Shown: piece by piece, positions 8,227-17,077 of the stretch | Numbering within the stretch: the stretch's first letter is position 1 | Layout: each line of letters begins with the position of its first letter | Source of the DNA: Brevibacterium picturae | GTDB taxonomy: Bacteria > Actinomycetota > Actinomycetes > Actinomycetales > Brevibacteriaceae | DNA length: 64,000 nt | Reading direction: 5' to 3' | NCBI RefSeq assembly: GCF_900105045.1 | Contig: NZ_LT629739.1 | Location: forward strand, 3,658,001 to 3,722,000 | Notes under the pieces: model-generated | What the model saw: only the letters and a program-made list of their open reading frames with translations | The model's database searches: none | Told to the model about the DNA's origin: nothing | Position numbers and translations under genes: made by a program

Positions 8227-9864
8227 ATGTCAACGACGACATCAGCGAAGATCGGTATCGGACAGCGTCTGCTGGACGGGATCGAACGGCTCGGCAACAA
8301 ACTGCCCGAGCCGTTCACTCTCTTCCTCGGGCTGTTCCTGATCACGGGAGCAATCTCGACCGGCATGGCCATGGCAGACGTCTCCGTGTCCATTCCCGGC
8401 AGCGACGAGACCGTTGCGATCAGGGGACTGTTCACCGGCGAGGGACTGTCGTGGCTGACGACGACGATGGGCGACAACTACATCGGGTTCCCGCCCTTGG
8501 CCACGGTGCTGCCGATCCTTCTGGCAGTGGGCGTGGCCGAGAAGTCGGGCATGCTCGCCGCGGCCGTGCGAATCGCCTTCGGCAAGAGCCCGCGCTGGCT
8601 GCTGCCCTATGCCGTCGGCTTCGTCGGCGTGGTCGGGTCGATCATGGCCGACTCCGCCTTCATCATCATCCCGCCGCTGGCCGCGCTCGTGTTCAAGGCC
8701 GCCGGACGGCACCCGATGGCCGGCCTCATCGGCGGATTCGCCGCCACCGGTGCCGGGTATTCGACCTCGATCGTGCCGACCAGCCTCGATGCGCTCTTCG
8801 CCGGCATCACCACCTCGGTGATGGGGACCCTGCCCGGTACCGACTATACGGCCGTCAACCCGGTGTCGAACTACTTCTTCAACATCGTCGCCTCGATCGT
8901 GCTGGCACTCATCGCCGGTTTCATCATCGACAAACTCATCGAACCGAACATGGTTCGTAAGGGCGTTCCGCGCGAATACGCGGATGCCAAGGGTTCGGGC
9001 CTGGCCAAGGAATACCAGGCCAAGGACAACCCCTACGGTGAGAACGCCGTGTCTGCCGAGGAAGTCGAGGAGTCACAGAAGGAGGTCAAGGCCGAGCTCG
9101 AACCCGAGGAGAAACGGGGATTGGTGTGGTCCTTGGTCTCTGCAGTGCTGCTGACTGCGGTGGTGCTCTTCGGCGTGCTCATTCCCGACTCGCCCTGGCG
9201 CAATGAGGACGGCGGATTCTTGCCGAAGTCCCCGCTGCTGTCCTCGATCGTCTTCATCGTCTTCGTCTACTTCATGCTCATGGGTGTCGTCTACGGCTTC
9301 GTGGTGCGCACCGTCCGGTCAATGAATGACCTCGTGCGGATGATGAGCCAGTCGATCATCGACATGATGTCCTTCCTCATTCTCGCTTTCATCCTCGGCC
9401 AGTTCATCGCGCTGTTCAATTGGACGGGGATCGGCTCGTGGATCGCCGTGGCGGGTGCTTCAGGGCTCGAGGCCATCGGACTCACGGGCTTCGCCGCAGT
9501 CCTCGGATTCATGCTGCTGGCCAGTGTGCTCAACCTGTTCATCGTCTCCGGCTCTTCGATGTGGACGCTCATGGCGGCGGTGTTCGTCCCGCTGTTCGCG
9601 ATCCTCGGCTACGAACCGGCCTTCATCCAGGCCGGATTCCGCGTCGGCGACTCGGCCACCCAGGTCATCACCCCGCTCAACCCCTACATGATCGTGCTCC
9701 TGGGGCTCGTGCGCCGCTACGAACCCAATGCCGGGCTGGGCACCATCATCTCGAGGATGTTCCCCTTCGTCATTCCGTTCTGGCTGGCCTGGGCGGCGCT
9801 GCTGGCGATCTGGTTCTTCTTCGACTTGGCTCTGGGACCCGGCAACGGCATCTTCCTCGAATAG
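8227..9864 (+). CDS. abgT: AbgT-family transporter
   Basis: 545 residues, polytopic. The family signature regions are visible: LGNKLPEPFTLFLGLFLI near the N terminus, MGDNYIGFPPLATVLPILLAVGVAEKSG, a re-entrant-type segment SIMADSAFIIIPPLAALVFKAAGRHPMAG, and the second repeat ending in ITPLNPYMIVLLG. A charged cytoplasmic loop lies at about 250-300. AbgT proteins import p-aminobenzoyl-glutamate or export sulfonamides, driven by ion gradients. It follows the M20 amidohydrolase by 120 bp. Start ATG 8227 has AGAAGGA upstream; the longer frame from 8146 lacks family similarity. The pairing suggests salvage of folate catabolites, which links thematically with the pab genes at 28012-31322. Confidence 0.92.
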   Translation: MSTTTSAKIGIGQRLLDGIERLGNKLPEPFTLFLGLFLITGAISTGMAMADVSVSIPGSDETVAIRGLFTGEGLSWLTTTMGDNYIGFPPLATVLPILLAVGVAEKSGMLAAAVRIAFGKSPRWLLPYAVGFVGVVGSIMADSAFIIIPPLAALVFKAAGRHPMAGLIGGFAATGAGYSTSIVPTSLDALFAGITTSVMGTLPGTDYTAVNPVSNYFFNIVASIVLALIAGFIIDKLIEPNMVRKGVPREYADAKGSGLAKEYQAKDNPYGENAVSAEEVEESQKEVKAELEPEEKRGLVWSLVSAVLLTAVVLFGVLIPDSPWRNEDGGFLPKSPLLSSIVFIVFVYFMLMGVVYGFVVRTVRSMNDLVRMMSQSIIDMMSFLILAFILGQFIALFNWTGIGSWIAVAGASGLEAIGLTGFAAVLGFMLLASVLNLFIVSGSSMWTLMAAVFVPLFAILGYEPAFIQAGFRVGDSATQVITPLNPYMIVLLGLVRRYEPNAGLGTIISRMFPFVIPFWLAWAALLAIWFFFDLALGPGNGIFLE

Positions 9865-9884
9865 GCTCCCTCGCCGAGGCGGTC

Positions 9885-10904
9885 TCACAGCATCTGCGTC
9901 ACGCCCTTACGCCAATCCGTGGTGCCGAGCGACTCGGCGAAGTCTCCGGACTCGATGACGCAGGGGGAGTACCAGATCGGGGAGAGCTGATGGAGCTCGT
10001 ACATCGACCGTTCGACGACGCCTGCGACGCGAGTCGTCCAACGGGGGAGTGCCAGGGGCTTTCTCGGCTTCGTGCCCGAATGCTCGTGAGTGAACTCCGT
10101 GATCTCGCCCAGAGTCGGGTTCGAGGAGGGAGCGATGAGCAGACGATGCGTCCCCGCGGGGACGTCTTCGAGAAGCTGTGCCGCGCGGATCATCGCGGCG
10201 GCGAGGTCCGCGATGACGGTGATGCCGTGGGCGACATCGGTGCGTGCGGGCACGATGGCCCGATGCCCTTTGGAGATCGGAGCGGTGATGCACATCTTGA
10301 TCACAGAGGACCACGGTTGCGCGGTGCTGCCGAGCAGGTCCCCGGCGATGACGCTCGCCGTGGTGGCCGGGTGTTCGCGCCTGGCTTCAAGGAGTCTCTG
10401 GCGAATCCGTCCCTTGTCCTCGACCGGGGCGAACGGGGAGGACTCTGTGATCGCTTGACCGAGTCCGGCGAAAGCATAGACCGATTCGGGGAAGATGACG
10501 GGAATGCCCAACCGCGCTGCGGTGTCCATGATCGCCGAGTCGAGCCGGGGGAGGGTCTGCTCCCACTTCCGGCTGTCATAGGGAGCATGGGCACAGGCGA
10601 AGATGACGTCACTGCCCGCGGCGGCATCGTGAAGCTGTGCACGGTCGGCCGCATCTATGCGAATGTGCGTGATCTCGGTGCCGGCCTCGGGGCTGTGCAG
10701 TGTTTGCCCCGTATCGGTCACCGTCTCATTGCCGGCTGGTGACTGAACGTCGGTCACCGTCCGATTGCCTGCTGCAGCTGCCGCAACCGGTGCCGAAGCT
10801 CTGCCCGAGCGGGTTGCGACTGTCGTGTGAATTCCTGTTGTTGAGAGTTGGGTGGCGATTTCTTCGCCGATCTGTCCATAGCCGATGATGAGTGCGGATT
10901 TCAT
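9885..10904 (-). CDS. NAD(P)-binding Rossmann-fold epimerase/reductase-like protein
   Basis: 339 residues. The N terminus MKSALIIGYGQIGEEIA contains a GxGxxG-type dinucleotide-binding turn. Later segments (VIFACAHAPYDSRKW, VIFPESVYAFAG, GDLLGSTAQPWSSV) fit the extended NAD-dependent epimerase/NmrA-like class. The substrate is unknown. A low-complexity Ala/Thr insert with a repeated NRTVTDVQSPAGNETVTD pattern lies at about 40-65. It is divergent from a TetR-family gene, with paired palindromes between them, so it is the probable regulated target. The start MKSALIIGYG (ATG 10902-10904) is preferred over an upstream in-frame ATG that overlaps the operator region. Confidence 0.75.
   Translation of the reverse strand: MKSALIIGYGQIGEEIATQLSTTGIHTTVATRSGRASAPVAAAAAGNRTVTDVQSPAGNETVTDTGQTLHSPEAGTEITHIRIDAADRAQLHDAAAGSDVIFACAHAPYDSRKWEQTLPRLDSAIMDTAARLGIPVIFPESVYAFAGLGQAITESSPFAPVEDKGRIRQRLLEARREHPATTASVIAGDLLGSTAQPWSSVIKMCITAPISKGHRAIVPARTDVAHGITVIADLAAAMIRAAQLLEDVPAGTHRLLIAPSSNPTLGEITEFTHEHSGTKPRKPLALPRWTTRVAGVVERSMYELHQLSPIWYSPCVIESGDFAESLGTTDWRKGVTQML
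10150..10163. repeat. Palindrome GTCCCCGCGGGGAC, copy 1
   Basis: Inside the Rossmann-fold gene (encodes V-P-A-G on the minus strand); extends to 16 bp (CG...CG). Confidence 0.9.
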
Positions 10905-10956
10905 GAGGTGAGTCCTTACTGAGGTCGTGATTCGGTCGAGCTGCGGAAGACAGTCG

Positions 10957-11020
10957 AGAGAGCGGTGCTCTCTAAAGTCAGAGTAGACCGCCGAGGACTC
11001 CAATTCAAGAGCAGTGCTCA
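10957..11020. promoter_or_regulatory. Twin operator palindromes for the TetR regulator
   Basis: 10957-10973 is AGAGAGC-GGT-GCTCTCT, a perfect 7-3-7 inverted repeat. At 11007-11021 a related copy reads AAGAGC-AGT-GCTCACT (inner arms GAGC/GCTC perfect). The shared core is GAGC(G/A)GTGCTC. The centres are 49-50 bp apart and both lie in the divergent intergenic region. Confidence 0.75.
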
Positions 11021-11058
11021 CTATTGTTATCTTTGCTCTCTCGTTCTAGGGTGGACGC

Positions 11059-11712
11059 ATGACCACTTCGACTCCGCGTCAGCGAGCCCGGCTGGAAACC
11101 GAAGCCCAGATCACCCGCATCGGGAATCAGATGCTTGACGCCGATGGCCTCGACGGGGTCTCACTTCGTGCGATCGCCCGGGAGCTCGGGATCGTCTCAA
11201 GCGCGATCTACCGCTATGTGAAGAACCGTGATGAACTGCTGACCATACTCATCCGTGACGCATTCACCTCGATCGCCGACGAGGTGGATGCGGCCCTCGA
11301 GAGCAACGAATCCGTTCTCACCGTCGGGGTGACGATGATCGCGTGGTCGCGTAGGTACCCGAACCGTTGGGCGCTCATCTATGGCACTCCGGTCCCCGAG
11401 TACCAAGCACCGCGGGATGAGACTGTGGTCCCCGGGACTCGGATTATGGTGACGCTGACCAATTTGGTCGCGAAGAGTTCTGCGGCACAGACGAAGAATC
11501 AGGTCCCACCCGCACACGCGCTGGATGCATTGCGGGAAGGCCTGCGAGAACTGGGACTGGAGCCGGACGATCAGGTGATCATGCGTACCGTGACTGTGTG
11601 GGCGGCGCTCATCGGACTCATCAATGCTCTGCGGTTCGGACAGTTTGGTCCCGGCAATGATCAGGTCGAAGACGAGCTCATGCAGGGACTCGTGTCGACG
11701 CTCGGGCACTGA
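11059..11712 (+). CDS. TetR/AcrR-family transcriptional regulator
   Basis: 217 residues. The N-terminal helix-turn-helix (about 12-58: ITRIGNQMLDADGLDGVSLRAIARELGIVSSAIYRYVKNRDELL) is classic TetR, and the C-terminal half has the WHG-type ligand/dimer domain (WSRRYPNRWALIYGTPVPEY) common in actinobacterial members. A TAGGGT hexamer (11047-11052) ends 6 nt before the ATG. Two near-identical palindromes upstream (10957-10973 and 11007-11021) are the likely binding sites, placing both this gene and the divergent Rossmann-fold gene under its control. The inducer is unknown. Confidence 0.9.
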   Translation: MTTSTPRQRARLETEAQITRIGNQMLDADGLDGVSLRAIARELGIVSSAIYRYVKNRDELLTILIRDAFTSIADEVDAALESNESVLTVGVTMIAWSRRYPNRWALIYGTPVPEYQAPRDETVVPGTRIMVTLTNLVAKSSAAQTKNQVPPAHALDALREGLRELGLEPDDQVIMRTVTVWAALIGLINALRFGQFGPGNDQVEDELMQGLVSTLGH

Positions 11713-11772
11713 ATCAGCGTATGGGGCGGGCCAACGGACGGGCCAGCGTACGGAGCGGAAGCGACGAGCTGC

Positions 11773-14700
11773 TCATCCGTCGAGAAGCCCGCGAATGTCC
11801 TCGCCGGTGATCGTCGATGAGAATCCCTCACCCTCATTGACCAGGGAGTCGAAGAGCTGGGCCTTCTTCTCCTGCAGAGCCAGTACCTTCTCCTCGATCG
11901 TCTTCTCCGCGACCATCCGATAGACCATGACGTTCTTCGTCTGCCCGATTCGGTGCGCGCGGTCGATGGCTTGAGCCTCGACCGCAGGATTCCACCAGGG
12001 GTCGAGCAGGAAGACATAGTCGGCCTCCGTCAGCGTCAGGCCGAATCCGCCGGCCTTGAGGCTGATCAGGAAGACCGGTGCATCCCCGGCCCTGAAGTCG
12101 TCGATGACCGCGCCTCGATTGCGAGTCGAGCCGTCGAGGTAGCAGTAGTCGATATTGCGGTGCTCGAGCTGTTCGCCGACCCGGGACAGGAACGAGGTGA
12201 ACTGACTGAAGATGATGGTGCGGTGACCTTCGGCAACGACGTCGTCAAGATGGGAGAAGAGCGCGCTGAGTTTGCTCGATCCGATCGATTCGTACCTCTC
12301 ATCGATGAGGAATGGGTCGATGGCCAGCATCCGCAGGAGTGTCAGCGACCGGAAGATCGCGAAGCGGTTGCGGTCCATGTCATTGATGAGGCCGAGGAGC
12401 TTCTTCCTCTCCTTCTGCAGAATCGTGTTGTAGAGGTCCCGGTGTTTGGTGCTGAGCTCGACGCTGAGGACCTGTTCCTGCTTCGGCGGCAGGTCGGCTG
12501 CGACGAGTTCTTTGTTCCGCCGTTTCATGAACGGTCTGATTCGCCGCCGCAGCAGAGCCATTCCATCCGGGGACTCACCTGATTCGATAGGGGAGACGAT
12601 CTCGCGACGGAACTTCTCGATGCCGGGCAGCAGGCCCGGTGAGGTGATCGAGTACAGCGACCACAGGTCGGTGAGAGAGTTCTCCATCGGTGTGCCGGTG
12701 ATGGCCAGGCGGAACCGGGCCTGTACCGCCTTTGCCGCAGTGTGGACCTTGGCGGTCCTGTTCTTGACGAACTGCGCCTCGTCGAGGACGAAGGTGTCCC
12801 ACTCGATCGACCTGAAGGCTTGTGCGTCGAGGCGCAGGATTGCGTATGAGGTGATGACGAGGTCCGCGTCCTCGATCTCTTCGGCCAAGGTGGTCTTCCG
12901 CTTCTTTTCCGTCGCGGAGATGGTGGCGACTCGAAGACCTGGTGTGAATTTCTCGGCCTCCGCACGCCACGTCGACATCACCGAGGTGGGCGCGACGACG
13001 AGGATGGGGGAGGCGTTCACGCTCGTGTTCTTGATGTGGGTGAACAGGCTCAGTGCCTGCAGCGTCTTGCCCAACCCCATGTCATCGGCCAGGATGCCGC
13101 CGAGTCCGCTGGACCACAGGGCCGCCAGCCAGCTGAACCCTTCCTGTTGGTAGGGACGCAGTGTGGCTTCGACCCCGTCGGGCACGTCGAGAGCAGGAAT
13201 CTCGCCGAGGTGGCTGAGCGCTTCGACCGAGCGTCGCCACGAGGCGGCGGCGGTGGATTCGTCGACAAGCCCGTCGAATTCGGCCCACAGATCCATATGA
13301 TAGCGCGAGAGGCGAGGTGAGTCCGGCTGCCAGTCTGCGATGACATCCGATTCGGCGAGCATGCGACGAAACTTGTCGAAGAAGGGTGCATCGAGGGAGA
13401 AGTACGAGCCATCGGGCAAGACCATCATCGCCGCCCCCTGCGCCAACGCGACGAACAGGTCGGCGAAGCGCACCTGCTGTCCCGCGATCATGATGTGGAA
13501 GCGGATGTCGAACCAATCGCTGTCCTCGGCTTCGTCGGTCGACATCGAAACCAGTGGTGCCTCGGTGACTTCTCGATAGGCCGGGCGATCGCCGATCTCA
13601 TGCACCTCGAGATGGTCGATGTCAGTCAGAACAGGCAGCAGTTTGTCGGCGAAGACCGCTGTCTGCAGACCGTCGAGGTCCACGGTTCCGGCACGGCGTA
13701 TCTCGCTCGGCAGCGTCAGCGGCATCGAGGTCGCGGCAACAGCGGAGCTCAATTTCGCGAGCACTCCGTCTTCGTGTTCGATGCTTCGGTCGCGGTCTGG
13801 CAGATGCCCACGGTGGACGGGAAACGTTTGCATCGGGTGATGATAGTGCCACTCCCACGCCAGGTGCGCACCCCGGTCTCCGTAGGTAACGGTGAGTGCG
13901 AGGTCAGGAGGCACGAGCACGGGCAGGGCCACCGAGTCGTCTGAGGAGGCGACGGAGGTGGCGTAGGCGAGCTTGGGATAGAAGTCCGTGAAGAAATCAT
14001 GAACCTGGTCATGGGAGATGGTGACCGGTTCCCAGCGACGCAGCATCTGAACCACATCATGATTCGTCCGTGGCTCGGCAGGGGCCAGCACGAGGGACGT
14101 ACCGCCGGAGGTCGAGATTCCGTAGAAGCCATGATCATCGATCGGGCCGCAGAAGCCCTGGTCGAACGACTCGCCGTCTATCGTGATCAGGGAGCGGGCC
14201 TCGAGTCCATCCGAGACCGCAACCACATCACATTCGGTCGACCCTTCCTCACCTCGGTGAATCGAGAGTCCGCGGCTGGCGCCGACGAGTTCGATGCCCA
14301 GCGACCTCGCCTGATCGAAGAGATGCCAGAGCAAGGGCGAAGTGAACCAGTCAAGGACCACCGAGTCATCATTCGTGATGAGGTGATTCGAACTGATGGC
14401 GGACAGGCCGTAGAGCTGTGCGAACCAGGCCGCCTGCCCCTGTGCATATGCACGAGTGTTTGAGTTGTTGGCGATGTTGGACCACGACACGTTCCCTTTG
14501 ATCCAATTGCTGCGCGCGCCTTCCATCAGTGGTCTCAAGGTGACGACGAGGTCGGTGCGACCGGTGAGCTTGGAGCGTCTGATGGGGTGGGTTTCGAAGT
14601 TCCCGAAGCCCGTGCGTCTCAGTTCGGAGATTTCGAAGCCGAGGGCCAGACGGGTCGGTGCACTGCCGGCCAGGGTGCCTCCAGGCCCCGATGCCCAGAC

Positions 14701-15225
14701 CGATTCATCGACTTGGTCGGAGGAGAAACCCGACAGAATCGACTTCCAGTCGGATTCTCTGGGTCCGCGTGATGACGGGGCACTGCCGCCCGCAGGAGTC
14801 TGATGCCTGGCCTCCTTGCGGGCAGCGCCGCTGTGGGCAGCCTTCCAGGTGGCGTCTTCGGGGGAGCGGCGCTGGTCGGGGTCGTGCAATGCCGTGGAAC
14901 CGAATGGTGCAACCTGTCGGATCGATGCCGCCATCAATGCGGCCACCACGTGTTTGCAGTCTCCGCCCACGGGGCAGGTGCATCGCGAGGAGAGAACAGT
15001 GAATGATTTGGCTGTGGGGCTGTGCTGTTCCAGTCGCACGATGCTGGTGTAATCGTGTGCAGCAGTCCCCGAGACATCGGCGCGAAGCGTCATCGCGTCG
15101 GGATCCCAGCTGGCTTGGCCGACCATGCCCTTGTTGGCGTAGCTGCGCCCGCGCTCGTAGAAGGTCGAGCCGAAGTAGTCCTGCAACTCCTTGGCGCTCA
15201 CGTACGGCAGTTCAACGGGAGACAT
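11773..15225 (-). CDS. SNF2-family helicase with N-terminal SWIM zinc finger
   Basis: 1150 residues. The SWIM zinc-binding motif CxC-x5-CxH is at residues 82-92 (CTCPVGGDCKH). A long central region without recognised motifs follows, then a Swi2/Snf2 ATPase: DDMGLGKT (Walker A, about 715), DEAQ (Walker B, about 813), TGTPMENSLTDLWS, and the C-terminal lobe with FSQFTSFLSRVGEQL, SLKAGGFGLTLTEADYV and RAHRIGQ (about 1093). These bacterial proteins (HepA/RapA-like superfamily) translocate on double-stranded DNA and may remodel DNA-protein complexes; the physiological role is unknown. The gene stands alone. The second SNF2 locus in this window (48219-52134) encodes SWIM and ATPase on separate genes. 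Confidence 0.92.
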   Translation of the reverse strand: MSPVELPYVSAKELQDYFGSTFYERGRSYANKGMVGQASWDPDAMTLRADVSGTAAHDYTSIVRLEQHSPTAKSFTVLSSRCTCPVGGDCKHVVAALMAASIRQVAPFGSTALHDPDQRRSPEDATWKAAHSGAARKEARHQTPAGGSAPSSRGPRESDWKSILSGFSSDQVDESVWASGPGGTLAGSAPTRLALGFEISELRRTGFGNFETHPIRRSKLTGRTDLVVTLRPLMEGARSNWIKGNVSWSNIANNSNTRAYAQGQAAWFAQLYGLSAISSNHLITNDDSVVLDWFTSPLLWHLFDQARSLGIELVGASRGLSIHRGEEGSTECDVVAVSDGLEARSLITIDGESFDQGFCGPIDDHGFYGISTSGGTSLVLAPAEPRTNHDVVQMLRRWEPVTISHDQVHDFFTDFYPKLAYATSVASSDDSVALPVLVPPDLALTVTYGDRGAHLAWEWHYHHPMQTFPVHRGHLPDRDRSIEHEDGVLAKLSSAVAATSMPLTLPSEIRRAGTVDLDGLQTAVFADKLLPVLTDIDHLEVHEIGDRPAYREVTEAPLVSMSTDEAEDSDWFDIRFHIMIAGQQVRFADLFVALAQGAAMMVLPDGSYFSLDAPFFDKFRRMLAESDVIADWQPDSPRLSRYHMDLWAEFDGLVDESTAAASWRRSVEALSHLGEIPALDVPDGVEATLRPYQQEGFSWLAALWSSGLGGILADDMGLGKTLQALSLFTHIKNTSVNASPILVVAPTSVMSTWRAEAEKFTPGLRVATISATEKKRKTTLAEEIEDADLVITSYAILRLDAQAFRSIEWDTFVLDEAQFVKNRTAKVHTAAKAVQARFRLAITGTPMENSLTDLWSLYSITSPGLLPGIEKFRREIVSPIESGESPDGMALLRRRIRPFMKRRNKELVAADLPPKQEQVLSVELSTKHRDLYNTILQKERKKLLGLINDMDRNRFAIFRSLTLLRMLAIDPFLIDERYESIGSSKLSALFSHLDDVVAEGHRTIIFSQFTSFLSRVGEQLEHRNIDYCYLDGSTRNRGAVIDDFRAGDAPVFLISLKAGGFGLTLTEADYVFLLDPWWNPAVEAQAIDRAHRIGQTKNVMVYRMVAEKTIEEKVLALQEKKAQLFDSLVNEGEGFSSTITGEDIRGLLDG

Positions 15226-15345
15226 GCAACGATGATCTCACTCGCCGCTGACACAGCAGAGCGGCTCCCGACCAAAGGTCGAAAGCCGCAGCGGATATGT
15301 CAGCGTCAGGTACCCGACGCAGGCGTCGGCACACAATTGCTTCTG

Positions 15346-15717
15346 TCAGCGAACCGGGCCGGTGAACTTCTCGCCGGGGCCCTGTCCGGGCTCATCCTGA
15401 ATCTCCGAGGCTTCGCGGAAGGCCAGCTGGAGGCTGCGCAGACCGTCACGCAGCGGACGGGCGTGATGGTCGCCGATGACGGTCGCGGCCCCTGTGACCA
15501 AGCCGGCGAGAGCGGTGATGAGCTTGCGCGCCTCGTCGAGGTCCTGCAGCTCGGCTGCCGGAACATCCGGGGAGTCTTCGGCCAGCCCGCATTTGACGGC
15601 GGCGGCAGACATCAGGTGTACGGCTGCGGAAGTGACGACCTCGACGGCGGGTACTTCGGCGATGTCACGGGTGACATCGGCAACCGCCTCGGCGGGTACA
15701 GAATTTTCAGAGCTCAT
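15346..15717 (-). CDS. DUF1844-family protein
   Basis: 123 residues, acidic. The core EVVTSAAVHLMSAAAVKCGL ... DLDEARKLITALAGLVTGAATVI ... LRDGLRSLQLAFREAS matches the DUF1844 pattern; actinobacteria carry such a small gene divergent from infC. It is probably a soluble helical protein of unknown function. The start is placed at MSSENS (15715-15717); longer in-frame starts run into the infC leader and have no similarity. The C terminus is a polar tail. Confidence 0.85.
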   Translation of the reverse strand: MSSENSVPAEAVADVTRDIAEVPAVEVVTSAAVHLMSAAAVKCGLAEDSPDVPAAELQDLDEARKLITALAGLVTGAATVIGDHHARPLRDGLRSLQLAFREASEIQDEPGQGPGEKFTGPVR

Positions 15718-16044
15718 GGGACTAGCTTGACATATGATTGACCCGACGATTGCATGTTCGGCTTCGATGTGCGAAGTGTCATGAAGCGTAGTACACTGAG
15801 TTGTGGTGCGAAGCGGAGTCTGACTCCCACCTTGATCGCGTAGAGCGATCGGGTCCAATGATCTGATGATCGAACGCCCGGGTGCAAGCTCGGGATCGAA
15901 GGTCTCAGATCGAGGTGTATTCACTTGATGCGTGACGGCGATCGAATCCGTTGCTCTGATGTGTGTGCAGGCTCCCTTGGCATGTGGTCAATGGGAGCCT
16001 TTTCTATTGCCACGACATCATTTGAGCTAAAAAGGAGTGAACAC
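15718..16044 (+). promoter_or_regulatory. infC leader region
   Basis: This 327-bp stretch separates the DUF1844 gene and infC. It contains several small hairpins (such as GATCGCGTAGAGCGATC at about 15835-15851), a TACACT -10-like hexamer at 15792-15797, and a terminator-shaped hairpin at 15970-16004 (listed separately). No convincing protein gene is seen in it. The layout fits a long regulated 5' UTR for the infC-rpmI-rplT operon. Confidence 0.6.
15970..16004 (+). terminator. Attenuator-like terminator in the infC leader
   Basis: GGCTCCC (15970-15976) pairs with GGGAGCC (15993-15999) and is followed directly by a TTTTCT run, 40 nt upstream of infC. An intrinsic terminator inside the leader of an essential operon implies conditional read-through. 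Confidence 0.7.
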
Positions 16045-16671
16045 ATCAGCGAGACGCGCATCAATGACCGGATTCGGGTTGCCGAGGTCCGGTTGGTCGG
16101 ACCCAACGGTGAACAGGTCGGTATCGTTGCCATTCGCAAGGCACTCGACCTCGCAAGCGAGGCTGATCTCGATCTGGTCGAGGTCGCACCGCAGGCGAAG
16201 CCTCCCGTGGCCAAACTCATGGACTACGGGAAATTCAAATACGAATCTGCTCAGAAGGCCAGAGAAGCTCGCAAGAACCAAGCGAACACTGCGCTGAAAG
16301 AGATCCGCTTCCGTCTCAAGATCGATGAACACGACTATGAGACGAAGAAGGGGCATGTGACCCGCTTCCTCGCCGGTGGCGACAAGGTCAAGGTCATGAT
16401 CATGTTCCGCGGACGTGAACAGTCCCGCCCCGAAATGGGCATCAAGCTGCTCAACCGCTTGGCCGAAGATGTGTCCGACCTCGGCACCGTCGAATCCTCA
16501 CCACGGGTCGACGGACGCAACATGGTGATGGTCATCGGCCCACACAAATCTAAATCCGACGCCAAGGCCGAGGCCCGCAAGGCATCATCAGATGCCAAGG
16601 GCAGCGCCGCCGAGGTGAAGTCCCGACGTGATCGTGTCGCTGCCGAAAAGCAGGCAGCACCCGACACGTGA
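16045..16671 (+). CDS. infC: Translation initiation factor IF-3, ATC start
   Basis: 208 residues when started at the ATC codon 16045-16047. It binds the 30S subunit, prevents 50S joining and checks start codons. The N-terminal domain begins [21 protein letters not shown] and a linker leads to the C-terminal domain ([20 protein letters not shown] ... [15 protein letters not shown]). No ATG or GTG in this frame is well placed: the next upstream in-frame ATG precedes the leader terminator. AAAAGGAG (16030-16037) sits 7 nt before the ATC. A rare AUU/AUC-type start is known for infC in other bacteria, where IF-3 represses its own non-standard start. The C-terminal tail after about 170 is a lysine/alanine-rich extension. 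Confidence 0.93.
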   Translation: MSETRINDRIRVAEVRLVGPNGEQVGIVAIRKALDLASEADLDLVEVAPQAKPPVAKLMDYGKFKYESAQKAREARKNQANTALKEIRFRLKIDEHDYETKKGHVTRFLAGGDKVKVMIMFRGREQSRPEMGIKLLNRLAEDVSDLGTVESSPRVDGRNMVMVIGPHKSKSDAKAEARKASSDAKGSAAEVKSRRDRVAAEKQAAPDT

Positions 16672-16687
16672 GAAGTAAGTACCGAAT

Positions 16688-16745
16688 CGCTGGAGCCTGA
16701 ACGGTTCCAGCGTGTGAAGTAGTTGTCGGTGGTCGCCACTGACAA
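16688..16745 (+). promoter_or_regulatory. Two hairpins between infC and rpmI
   Basis: CGCTGGA (16688-16694) pairs with TCCAGCG (16706-16712), and TTGTC-G-GTGG / CCAC-T-GACAA (16723-16745) forms a second stem just before the AAAGGAG of rpmI. They could be a ribosomal-protein (L20-type) control site; this is inferred from position only. Confidence 0.45.
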
Positions 16746-16769
16746 CGAAATGCAAAGGAGAACGGCTCG

Positions 16770-16976
16770 ATGCCGAAGCAGAAGACGAACAGCAGCGCCA
16801 AGAAGCGCATGCGTGTCACGGGTACTGGCAAGATCATGCGTGAAGGCGTGAACAACCAGCACAAGTTCGAGGGCAAGTCCTCGGCCCGTAAGCGTCGCGT
16901 TGCCGAGGACCAGGTCCTCACCGGCGGAGATCGCGCCAAAGCCCGCAAGCTTCTGGGCAAGCTCAAGGGCAGGTGA
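16770..16976 (+). CDS. rpmI: 50S ribosomal protein L35
   Basis: 68 residues, very basic. MPKQKTNSSAKKRMRVTGTGKIMRE and the C-terminal VLTGGDRAKARKLLG are the family pattern. It is a late-assembly large-subunit protein. AAAGGAGAA precedes the ATG. It lies between infC and rplT as in most bacteria. Two hairpins in the preceding 100 bp may mediate L20-dependent translational control. Confidence 0.98.
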   Translation: MPKQKTNSSAKKRMRVTGTGKIMREGVNNQHKFEGKSSARKRRVAEDQVLTGGDRAKARKLLGKLKGR

Positions 16977-17077
16977 GACCCTCTCGGGTCTCCAACCCGG
17001 GCAGCCACGCACGTGGTGCCCACAGCTTGAACCAGACTCCGGCACCGCCGGTTGAACCAATTTTGAAGGAGTAACAC

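Noticed and set aside
9420-10742. Long plus-strand frame of 440 codons across abgT and the Rossmann-fold gene
   Set aside because: It runs out of frame over abgT and antisense to a gene with clear family motifs; composition is Arg/Gly-rich, as in shadow frames.
15925-16044. ATG starts for infC upstream of the leader terminator
   Set aside because: Translation would have to cross the terminator hairpin, and the family N terminus begins at SETRINDRI right after the ATC with its Shine-Dalgarno.
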